Shown here piece by piece: positions 26,994 through 33,797 of a stretch of DNA of 64,000 nt. Within the stretch, counting starts at the first letter, position 1; each line of letters starts with the position of its first letter. The DNA is taken from positions 26,713 to 90,712 of the forward strand of contig CAZFPK010000012.1 of assembly GCA_964521025.1 (NCBI GenBank), given 5' to 3'. A program made the position numbers and the translations under genes. Origin of the DNA: DRTC01 sp964521025. Lineage in GTDB: Bacteria > Cloacimonadota > Cloacimonadia > Cloacimonadales > TCS61. The notes beneath the pieces are model-generated. The model had not been told where the DNA came from and made no database searches. It saw only the letters and a list, made by a program, of their open reading frames with translations.

Positions 26994-28031
26994 TTACATA
27001 TTTTCCTCGATCTTCTCGAAAATACTCATCTGTTCCTGCGAAGGTGTTATGCGGAAATGCCGGTAAGATTTCAAGGTAACCTTCCTGCCTTGTAGAGTTC
27101 TATCGAGAAATCCCTGCTGGATAAGATACGGCTCGTAAATTTCTTCGATAGTTCCCGGATCTTCACCAACTGCGACTGCCAGGGTTTTTAATCCAACCGG
27201 ACCGCCGCTGTAATTTTCCATGATCGTTTTCAGTATCCTTTTATCCATATCATCGAGTCCGCAGTGATCGACATTCAACATTTTCAGGGCTTTGATCGCG
27301 ATTTCTTTTGTTATCCTGCCGTCTCCTCTTATTTGAGCATAATCACGAACTCTTCGCAATAAACGATTAGCAACGCGCGGCGTTCCGCGACTGCGGCGAC
27401 CGATCTCATCCGTTCCTTCCGCTTCGATAGGAATTTTCATCAATTTTGCCGAACGGGTAATTATTTTTTTTATACTTTGCACATCATAATAATCTAATCG
27501 TAAAGTCAAACCGAACCTGGCTCGCAGCGGAGAAGTCAGAAGTCCGGCGCGGGTAGTTGCTCCGATCAGGGTGAACGGTTCGATATCGATATTCAAAGAA
27601 CGAGCCGAGGGTCCGCTGTCTATGATGATCTCCATCTTAAAATCCTCGATGGCAGGATACATATATTCTTCGACTACATGATTCAAGCGATGGACTTCAT
27701 CGATAAAAAAAACATCGCTTCTCTGCAAATTTGTCAAAATTCCCGCCAGATCGGATGCTCGTTCGAGGACCGGTCCCGCACTTACTTTGATTTCCGTATC
27801 GAGTTCATTGGCAATAATATGCGCGAGAGTTGTTTTTCCTAAACCGGGTGGTCCGTAAAACAAAATATGATCGAGAGGTTCCCTTCGCAGTTTTGTTGCC
27901 TGGATGGAAATGTCCAAAATTTCTTTTATCTGCTCCTGCCCGACAAAATCAGTGAGAGTTTTTGGCCGGAGCGTTCTATCGAATTCCTGTTCATCCGGGA
28001 ATTCTTTCGGGTCTGAGATTCTTTCTAACAT
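26994..28031 (-). CDS. ruvB: Holliday junction branch migration helicase RuvB
   Basis: AAA+ motor that, with RuvA, moves Holliday junctions during recombination repair. Walker A GPPGLGKTT (about residue 61), Walker B FFIDEVHRL, sensor 1 IGATTRAG, and the Arg finger in LTSPLRARFG are all present, as is the C-terminal winged helix (EEIYEPYLIQQGFLDRTLQGR). Full length (345 residues). AAGGACAACAA precedes the ATG. ruvA and ruvC are not in the window. Confidence 0.98.
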   Translation of the reverse strand: MLERISDPKEFPDEQEFDRTLRPKTLTDFVGQEQIKEILDISIQATKLRREPLDHILFYGPPGLGKTTLAHIIANELDTEIKVSAGPVLERASDLAGILTNLQRSDVFFIDEVHRLNHVVEEYMYPAIEDFKMEIIIDSGPSARSLNIDIEPFTLIGATTRAGLLTSPLRARFGLTLRLDYYDVQSIKKIITRSAKLMKIPIEAEGTDEIGRRSRGTPRVANRLLRRVRDYAQIRGDGRITKEIAIKALKMLNVDHCGLDDMDKRILKTIMENYSGGPVGLKTLAVAVGEDPGTIEEIYEPYLIQQGFLDRTLQGRKVTLKSYRHFRITPSQEQMSIFEKIEENM

Positions 28032-28137
28032 TTGTTGTCCTTTTTCATTTTACTCATGCTTTCCAAGAATTATTACAGATTTTTATTTTAGTTTTAGAAA
28101 AAATATTCGATCTATATGTCAATTTTTTATTTCTTCC

Positions 28138-28202
28138 AATACGCAAATTATTTATATATTTTGCGAATTAATCCGCAAAATATCATGATTATTTGCGAAT
28201 AC
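28138..28202. promoter_or_regulatory. Nested inverted repeats of TTTGCG/CGCAAA upstream of ruvB
   Basis: Inner palindrome ATATTTTGCG-(AATTAATC)-CGCAAAATAT (28156-28183) within an outer pair ACGCAAAT/ATTTGCGA. The region ends about 110 bases before the ruvB start and just after prsW ends. It looks like a set of operator half-sites; the regulator is not known. Confidence 0.5.
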
Positions 28203-28213
28203 AATAAAAGGGC

Positions 28214-28906
28214 TTACCTCTTTTTTCTTTTCCATTTTGAAAAAATAGAATTTCCTGCATAAGGTGAATCTTCGAGAGATCTTTGAATTTTCCAATTAAC
28301 AAAAATCCACAAGGCAGCGATCAGAACAAGCAATCCAAAAGCAGAAATTATGTTTGCTCTGCAAAAGAAATTGAAGGCAGCATGACAAACCATTGCCAGT
28401 AATAATGCCGGGATGACGAATATTATGCTCTTCTTTTTTGCAAACTTGAACTTGCCCAGAGCATGTCCCCAGATACTGGAAAAAAGAGCATGTGCCGGAA
28501 CAGATAATAATGCCCGGATAAGGATCGTATTTGGAAGAAGGAATATTGCTTGTTTACTGAACCTGAAAAGGTAAAGCCCATTCTCGACGGAAGCAAAACC
28601 CAGAGCAACAGCGGAAGCATAAACAATGCCGTCCATCGGTTCACTGAAGTTTTTGTTCCGAAATAAAAAAATCCAGACCACCAGGAATTTGAAAGATTCT
28701 TCGATGATGGGAGCAGCGACCACAGCACTTGTGAAAAAATTCCACTTAAAAGGTAATTGCACGAAGATTGTGAAGGCAACTGCAAGAAATCCCAAAAAAT
28801 AGGAAACAAAAATAAGTTTCAACGGTTCCGGCTCGATTCTATCCCTTTGATAAAAATACCATAACCAGTAAAGTCCCGGAGCAAAACCTAACAAAATATA
28901 TTGCAT
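28214..28906 (-). CDS. PrsW family intramembrane metalloprotease
   Basis: 230 residues with about seven hydrophobic segments. The family signatures are YFYQRDRIEPEPL at the N-terminus, APIIEESFKFL (EExxK, proposed catalytic) near residue 65, and ASVENGLYLF (ExxxY-like) near residue 105. PrsW proteins cut anti-sigma factors in the membrane in some bacteria; the target here is unknown. It follows the macro-domain gene by 8 bases and its likely ribosome-binding site lies in the end of that gene. Confidence 0.88.
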   Translation of the reverse strand: MQYILLGFAPGLYWLWYFYQRDRIEPEPLKLIFVSYFLGFLAVAFTIFVQLPFKWNFFTSAVVAAPIIEESFKFLVVWIFLFRNKNFSEPMDGIVYASAVALGFASVENGLYLFRFSKQAIFLLPNTILIRALLSVPAHALFSSIWGHALGKFKFAKKKSIIFVIPALLLAMVCHAAFNFFCRANIISAFGLLVLIAALWIFVNWKIQRSLEDSPYAGNSIFSKWKRKKR

Positions 28907-28914
28907 AACTGGTT

Positions 28915-29412
28915 CTAAACTTCCTTCAAGTACTGCTGAAAAGTGTGATCATCAAAACAGACAAAGGTCACTTGTTTTATCTCATCATTTTTGGAAAGAA
29001 AATTCTTCACTTCCCGCACTGCGATTTTCGTAGCTCTTTCCGGCGGGAAATGGTAAATTCCCGTGCTGATAGCAGGAAAAGCAATTGTTCTGATCTTATT
29101 CTCGATGGCAATTTTCAAGCTGTTCCGGTAGCAATTTGCCAGTAATTCATCTTCGTTATTATTTCCTCCGGACCAAACCGGTCCGACCGTATGAATGACA
29201 AATTTTGCCGGTAAGTTATATCCCTTCGTGATCTTTGCTTCTCCTGTTTCACAGCCTTTTAGAGAACGGCATTCATCCAATAATTCCGTTCCGGCAGCAC
29301 AATGAATTGCTCCATCGACTCCACCTCCGCCGAGTAAAGTTTTGTTCGCAGCGTTTACGATGGCATCGACTTTTAGTCCGGTGATGTCACCTTTATGGAT
29401 TTTGATCTTCAT
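28915..29412 (-). CDS. Macro-domain protein (ADP-ribose hydrolase / O-acetyl-ADP-ribose deacetylase)
   Basis: 165 residues, a single macro domain of the YmdB/MacroD type. VDAIVNAANKTLLGGGGVDGAIH binds ADP-ribose with the catalytic Asn and Asp. FVIHTVGPVWSGG and AFPAISTGIYHFP are the other family loops. It removes ADP-ribose from proteins or deacetylates O-acetyl-ADP-ribose. It overlaps the LapA-like gene upstream by 20 bases and is followed by prsW, so these three probably form one transcript. Confidence 0.93.
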   Translation of the reverse strand: MKIKIHKGDITGLKVDAIVNAANKTLLGGGGVDGAIHCAAGTELLDECRSLKGCETGEAKITKGYNLPAKFVIHTVGPVWSGGNNNEDELLANCYRNSLKIAIENKIRTIAFPAISTGIYHFPPERATKIAVREVKNFLSKNDEIKQVTFVCFDDHTFQQYLKEV

Positions 29413-29614
29413 TTTTACCTTTCTTCTTTTTGGAAATGATCGCCATAAAATATCCGATAATAAAGCCGATGATCAAAATTGCCGGATAGATTATGATGCG
29501 AGACATACTGATCGTCCAGAAATAGATTTTGAATTCGACGACTTTTGTATTCTGGATGAGCAAAATTAAAAATAGAACGATCAGGACTAAAATAATTATT
29601 GTTTTTGGTTTCAT
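29393..29614 (-). CDS. LapA/DUF1049-like small membrane protein
   Basis: 73 residues from the ATG at 29614, which is preceded by GGGAG; the longer frame has no ribosome-binding site. Two membrane helices (TIIILVLIVLFLILLIQNT and IIIYPAILIIGFIIGYFMA) with the QNT-x-VVEFKIYFW link are typical of LapA, an inner-membrane protein often tied to LPS assembly. It ends in a Lys-rich tail. Confidence 0.8.
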   Translation of the reverse strand: MKPKTIIILVLIVLFLILLIQNTKVVEFKIYFWTISMSRIIIYPAILIIGFIIGYFMAIISKKKKGKNEDQNP

Positions 29615-29630
29615 TGTATCTCCCGAATTT

Positions 29631-29653
29631 GTAAAACAATTTGCCAAATTGTC
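29631..29653. repeat. Palindrome with core ACAATTTGCCAAATTGT (copy 1)
   Basis: GTAAA followed by the palindrome ACAATTTGCCAAATTGT. It recurs with one change at 29998-30020. Both copies lie upstream of a small minus-strand gene. Confidence 0.6.
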
Positions 29654-29739
29654 TTAATTAAAATAATTTCGAAAACTTATACAATTTGTTGAATTGAAAT
29701 GAAACAGATGATCCTAAAATAACAAGATAGCATCATATT

Positions 29740-29958
29740 TTACGAAATATCACGCTGAATTTCCTTGATTTTTTCTTCAAATTCTTCCGGTGCTTTGATG
29801 ATTCCCCAACCTTTCTGCATCTGGAATAATCCGTTGTATGCAGAATCATGATAAGAACGGATGATGTGCGGGATTTCTCTTTTTTGCAATTCGGTTTTCA
29901 TTAAATTTGCTTCGATCTCGTTACTCAAAACTAAAATTTTTTTGAATGTTTCTTTCAT
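29740..29958 (-). CDS. DUF2007-like small protein
   Basis: 72 residues. The pattern of LSNEIEANLMKTELQKREIPHIIRS, DSAYNGLFQMQKGWGII and a C-terminal helix matches DUF2007 (putative signal-transducing) proteins, which resemble one half of a PII-like or ferredoxin-like fold. The function is unknown. AAAGGGAAAACA precedes the ATG. Confidence 0.75.
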   Translation of the reverse strand: MKETFKKILVLSNEIEANLMKTELQKREIPHIIRSYHDSAYNGLFQMQKGWGIIKAPEEFEEKIKEIQRDIS

Positions 29959-29974
29959 TGTTTTCCCTTTGTAT

Positions 29975-29994
29975 CACAATCATTCCTGATTGTG
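29975..29994. repeat. Hairpin repeat, family R5 (copy 1)
   Basis: CACAATC-ATTCCT-GATTGTG, flanked by GTAT. Same loop (ATTCCT, or AGGAAT on the other strand) as the copies at 30091 and 46969, but with different arms. Confidence 0.65.
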
Positions 29995-29997
29995 TTC

Positions 29998-30020
29998 GTA
30001 AAACAATTTGCTAAATTGTC
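29998..30020. repeat. Palindrome with core ACAATTTGCTAAATTGT (copy 2)
   Basis: Differs from the copy at 29631 by one base in the loop. It lies between the DUF2007-like gene and pgi. Confidence 0.6.
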
Positions 30021-30090
30021 AAATAACAATAGCAAATATTTAATGATTCGGAGAATTATTATGACAACGAAACAGGATTTCGGAGCTCCT

Positions 30091-30114
30091 CTCAAACAGG
30101 AATGTTTGAGTTAC
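30091..30114. repeat. Hairpin repeat, family R5 (copy 2)
   Basis: CTCAAAC-AGGAAT-GTTTGAG followed by TTAC. Closely related to the units of the tandem array at 23361-23606. It ends at the pgi stop codon. Confidence 0.65.
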
Positions 30115-30115
30115 T

Positions 30116-31768
30116 TTATTTTCTCATCTCTTTAAAAGCATTTATCAAACCATTTGTCGATGAATCATGGTTAGAAATTCTTTCATCATTTTCTAATTCA
30201 GGAAGTATTTTTTTCGCTAATTGCTTTCCTAATTCGACTCCCCATTGATCGAAACTGAAAATATTCCAGATGATTCCCTGCACGAAAATTTTATGTTCAT
30301 ACATTGCGATCAAACTTCCCAAAGTTCTTGGGATCAGTTTTTTGAAAAGAATCGAATTGGTCGGTTTATTTCCTTTGAATATTTTGAAGGGAATCAGTTT
30401 TTCTATCTCTTCCTCAGATTTTCCGGAATTTTTTAATTCTTCCAAAACTTCTTTTTTGCTTTTTCCTTTCATTAATGCTTCGGTTTGAGCAAAAAAGTTG
30501 GAAAGTAATTTTTGGTGATGATCTCCGATGGGATTATGCGAAACTGCAGGAGCAAGAAAATCACAGGGAATTAATTTTGTACCTTGATGAATGAGTTGAT
30601 AAAAAGCGTGTTGACCGTTTGTTCCCGGTTCACCCCAGATTATTGGACCAGTTTGATAATCGACTTCATTTCCATTTCTATCGATGTATTTTCCATTGCT
30701 TTCCATATCTCCCTGCTGGAAATAAGCTGCAAACCTGTGCAGATATTGATCATAAGGCAGAATAGCATGAGTTTCTGTTTGGAAGAAATTGTTGTACCAA
30801 ATTCCAATGAGAGCCAAAATCACAGGAATGTTTTTCTCAAATGAAGTTTCCTTGAAATGTTTGTCCATCTGAAAAGCGCCTTCCAGCAATTCAGAAAAAT
30901 TCTCGAATCCGATCGAACAGCAAATCGAAAGTCCGATCGCAGACCAGAGCGAATATCGACCTCCAACCCAATCCCAAAAAACGAACATGTTTTCCGGATC
31001 GATCCCGAATTTCTCGACAGCCGGTTTGTTGGTGGAGATCGCCGCAAAATGTTTTTTAATAAAAGTCTCATTTTGTACTTTGTCCAAAAACCATTTTCGT
31101 GCTGAATGTGCATTGGTCATAGTTTCCTGAGTTGTAAATGTTTTTGAAGCGACCATAAAAAGCGTTGTTTCCGGATCGAGTTTTTTTAAAGTTTCAGCAA
31201 GATGGGTTCCGTCCACATTCGAGACAAAATGGATATCGATATGCGGTTTTTGATAAAATTTCAAAGCTTCCGTAACCATCACCGGACCTAAATCCGAACC
31301 TCCGATCCCGATATTGACGATATCAGAAATCGCTTTTCCTGAAAAACCTCTCCATTCACCGGAAATAATTTTCTCGGAAAAAACTTTCATTTGATTTAAG
31401 ACAGCATTAACTTCCGGCATCACATCTTTTCCATCGACAATAACAGGAGCGTTTGAACGATTTCTCAAAGCAGTATGCAGAACTGCCCGGTTTTCCGTCT
31501 CGTTGATCTTATCTCCGGAAAACATTTTCGCGATCGCATCTTTCAGATCGACTTCTGCGGTAAGTTCAAGAAGCAATTTCAAAGTTTTTTCCGTGATCAT
31601 ATTTTTGGAGAAATCTATGATGATATTACCAAATTTGAGGGAAAACTTGGAGAATCTTTCAGGATCTTTCAGAAAAAGATCTTTCATCTGAACCGATTTC
31701 ATTTCCCGGAAATGTGCTGCCAGTTTTTGCCAGGATTTTGTTCGGGTTGGGTTTGTTTTTTTGAGCAT
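30116..31768 (-). CDS. pgi: Glucose-6-phosphate isomerase
   Basis: Interconverts glucose-6-phosphate and fructose-6-phosphate in glycolysis and gluconeogenesis. Family signatures: GIGGSDLGPVMVTEAL, VGGRYSLWSAIGLS, QQGDMESNGKYIDR (catalytic Glu region) and GTNGQHAFYQLIHQGTKLIPCDF (catalytic His). Length 550 matches the long eukaryote/proteobacteria type. AAGGAAAGATT precedes the ATG. A near copy of its first 26 codons lies upstream at 33368-33448, beyond the AlbA-type gene. Confidence 0.97.
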   Translation of the reverse strand: MLKKTNPTRTKSWQKLAAHFREMKSVQMKDLFLKDPERFSKFSLKFGNIIIDFSKNMITEKTLKLLLELTAEVDLKDAIAKMFSGDKINETENRAVLHTALRNRSNAPVIVDGKDVMPEVNAVLNQMKVFSEKIISGEWRGFSGKAISDIVNIGIGGSDLGPVMVTEALKFYQKPHIDIHFVSNVDGTHLAETLKKLDPETTLFMVASKTFTTQETMTNAHSARKWFLDKVQNETFIKKHFAAISTNKPAVEKFGIDPENMFVFWDWVGGRYSLWSAIGLSICCSIGFENFSELLEGAFQMDKHFKETSFEKNIPVILALIGIWYNNFFQTETHAILPYDQYLHRFAAYFQQGDMESNGKYIDRNGNEVDYQTGPIIWGEPGTNGQHAFYQLIHQGTKLIPCDFLAPAVSHNPIGDHHQKLLSNFFAQTEALMKGKSKKEVLEELKNSGKSEEEIEKLIPFKIFKGNKPTNSILFKKLIPRTLGSLIAMYEHKIFVQGIIWNIFSFDQWGVELGKQLAKKILPELENDERISNHDSSTNGLINAFKEMRK

Positions 31769-31836
31769 AATCTTTCCTTAATTTATAAATAATTTTGATA
31801 AACAATTTAAAATAAACATTTCATTGATATAAAAGA

Positions 31837-31860
31837 AGATACGATTATTTTGTATCTTTA
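31837..31860 (-). terminator. Hairpin after the AlbA-type gene
   Basis: AGATAC-(GATTATTTT)-GTATCT with T-rich flanks, between the end of the AlbA-type gene (31967) and pgi. Weak stem; a possible terminator. The rest of 31769-31966 is AT-rich with no other visible feature. Confidence 0.4.
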
Positions 31861-31966
31861 TCTTTTAAATATTTATTTCTAACTAATTAATTAATTAAAA
31901 GGAATTAACATAAGCGTATTTTGTAGATTTTAATAAAGTTACACTCAATTCCATTTATAAATCCTT

Positions 31967-33271
31967 TTAATTTTTATTAATTTTCTTTAATTTCCATATT
32001 GGGTTCTTTCTTGAACCTATGTTTTTTATGAATCCATCTTTTATCATTCTACTCTTTAAATTTTGAATTTTAATTTTTTTTTGCTTTGCGGATAATACAT
32101 CGGAAAGTTTATTTATTAGAAGTTCATCAAGCTCTTCTTTAGTTGCTGTTTTATGTTGTTTCAGAAAATTTATTATAAGATCATTGTAGTATTTATCATC
32201 GAAAGCCTTTGATATTGTATATTTTACTTTCTGTTCGGTTGCTTTAGCAATCTTTTGGGAGATAAATAAATTCGGATAACGACCCTCGACCAGTCCTTCA
32301 TTTTTTAATGTCTGATGTTCTTCTTTGGAAATTTGTTTCTTTTTTTGAATTCGATCCAGAAGGAACACTTTCCAAATATCAAGATCGGTTTTCTGAATTA
32401 GAAGCTTTGTATAATTTTCATCGATGATTTTTCCGGGAATCGTAACCTTAACTCTTTGTTTAAATATTTCATAATCGGGTAAAGGGAAAAAACGGTCCTT
32501 TTGAAGCGTGAACATTCTATTGATACCGCTTCCAATGATATCGATCATATTCAAATTGACCATAGCATTGGCTAAAAATCGATTTCTTAATGTTTCTAAA
32601 GGGAAATTTTGTAGAATTACATTTTCGATATTTCCTGGTAGGAAAGAACCAAGATTGGAAAATTCAAGACTGTCGGATTCTTCGGTTATTATTATTCTAC
32701 CTGACAGTTCGTAATCTTGATGAGCAACGCAATTATGTAATGCTTCCCTGATAACCCAAGGTTCGTAAGTAAATACTTCTGTGGGGAATAGAGTATTAGT
32801 TAAAATATATCTGTATTTTAGATTCCAGATTTTCCGCTCTTTTTCAGGATGTTCGGAAAGTTTGTGTTTATGCTCTCCAACCCGAATATATGCACTTCCT
32901 CTAAATGTGATTGGAGTATTTTTGGTCGCATCTATCTTGAATATAACAAGATGCTTATTGTTATAATTATATTCTGTTATCTTAAAATCAATTCTCGGAG
33001 ATAAAAGTCGAGTTAACCAAGGTTCCAATCCTTCATTTCCTTTTCCTTTTGCTGACTTAGGACTGAAACCGGTTCCGATGATTTTATGAGTTTTATTTTC
33101 AATCCCATAAATCAAATAACCATATTCTTCTTCACACAAACACGCAGAATTGCTTAATGCTGATATATATTCACCAATAGATTGTGGATTAGAATAATTT
33201 TTTTTGAATTCGATCCATTCGGTTTCTGTTTTCTCTTCACAAAGTGTATCTATTAGCGACTTGAAGTTCAT
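31967..33271 (-). CDS. AlbA_2/Schlafen-type putative DNA-binding and ATP-binding protein
   Basis: 434 residues from the ATG at 33271 (GGTGG upstream); four more codons are open before it. The N-terminal AlbA_2 domain shows KTETEWIEFKKNY, YISALSNSACL and GYLIYGIENKTHKIIGTGF. The middle part (EALHNCVAHQDYELSGRIIITEE, FSNLGSFLPGN) is the HATPase_c_4-like region, followed by winged-helix segments at the C-terminus. Such genes are common, patchily distributed and often mobile; proposed roles are transcription control or defence. It is more AT-rich than its neighbours and lies between pgi and a duplicated pgi 5' fragment. Confidence 0.83.
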   Translation of the reverse strand: MNFKSLIDTLCEEKTETEWIEFKKNYSNPQSIGEYISALSNSACLCEEEYGYLIYGIENKTHKIIGTGFSPKSAKGKGNEGLEPWLTRLLSPRIDFKITEYNYNNKHLVIFKIDATKNTPITFRGSAYIRVGEHKHKLSEHPEKERKIWNLKYRYILTNTLFPTEVFTYEPWVIREALHNCVAHQDYELSGRIIITEESDSLEFSNLGSFLPGNIENVILQNFPLETLRNRFLANAMVNLNMIDIIGSGINRMFTLQKDRFFPLPDYEIFKQRVKVTIPGKIIDENYTKLLIQKTDLDIWKVFLLDRIQKKKQISKEEHQTLKNEGLVEGRYPNLFISQKIAKATEQKVKYTISKAFDDKYYNDLIINFLKQHKTATKEELDELLINKLSDVLSAKQKKIKIQNLKSRMIKDGFIKNIGSRKNPIWKLKKINKN

Positions 33272-33367
33272 AATTACCACCAATAAAATTATAAATCAAT
33301 AGAAAAATAAGTATTATTTATATCAAGAAGATTTTTCTTGGCTTTCAATTCCCAAACCTGTATTTTT

Positions 33368-33448
33368 TCATCTAACCGATTTCATTTCCCGGAAATGTGC
33401 TGCCAGTTTTTGCCAGGAATTGGTTAGAGTTGTTTTTTTTTTGAGCAT
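33368..33448 (-). pseudogene. Duplicated 5' fragment of pgi
   Basis: A 26-codon frame encodes MLKKKTTLTNSWQKL followed by AAHFREMKSVR and a stop. pgi itself begins MLKKTNPTRTKSWQKL followed by AAHFREMKSVQ. DNA identity is almost complete from CATTTCCCGGAAATG to GCCAGTTTTTGCCAGGA. It keeps a GGAGAG ribosome-binding site. The rest of 33284-33797 is AT-rich; a TATAGAGTG motif lies at 33719. Confidence 0.85.
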
Positions 33449-33701
33449 TTTGATCTCTCCGTTTTTTTACATCTTTTTTAATTTTATAAATAAACTTATA
33501 AAAAGTGTAAAAACGGTCAACTATTTTTAGTTTATCAAGTAAAAATAATTTAACATTGTAATATATTAAAGATTCTTTTTCAAATATTTTATATCATTAC
33601 AAACATTTGTACTAAAAAAACTTGTAAATTCTTGAGTGAAATTTATTTTTATCTTTTTTTAGAGAAAAAAATCTTGACTGCTAAACCTGTATTTTTAGTT
33701 T

Positions 33702-33727
33702 TTTGCAGGAGAAAATATTATAGAGTG
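33702..33727 (+). promoter_or_regulatory. Putative promoter element of the beta-helix protein gene
   Basis: TTTGCAGGAGAAAA followed by TATAGAGTG, 71 bases before the ATG. The same two words, differently spaced, occur at 52670-52703 upstream of another exported-protein gene. Confidence 0.4.
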
Positions 33728-33797
33728 TAAAATACAACTTTTTTTTGTTATAAGTGGTTATAGAGGTTTACAAAAACTTTATCCCGAAGGAGGAGAG

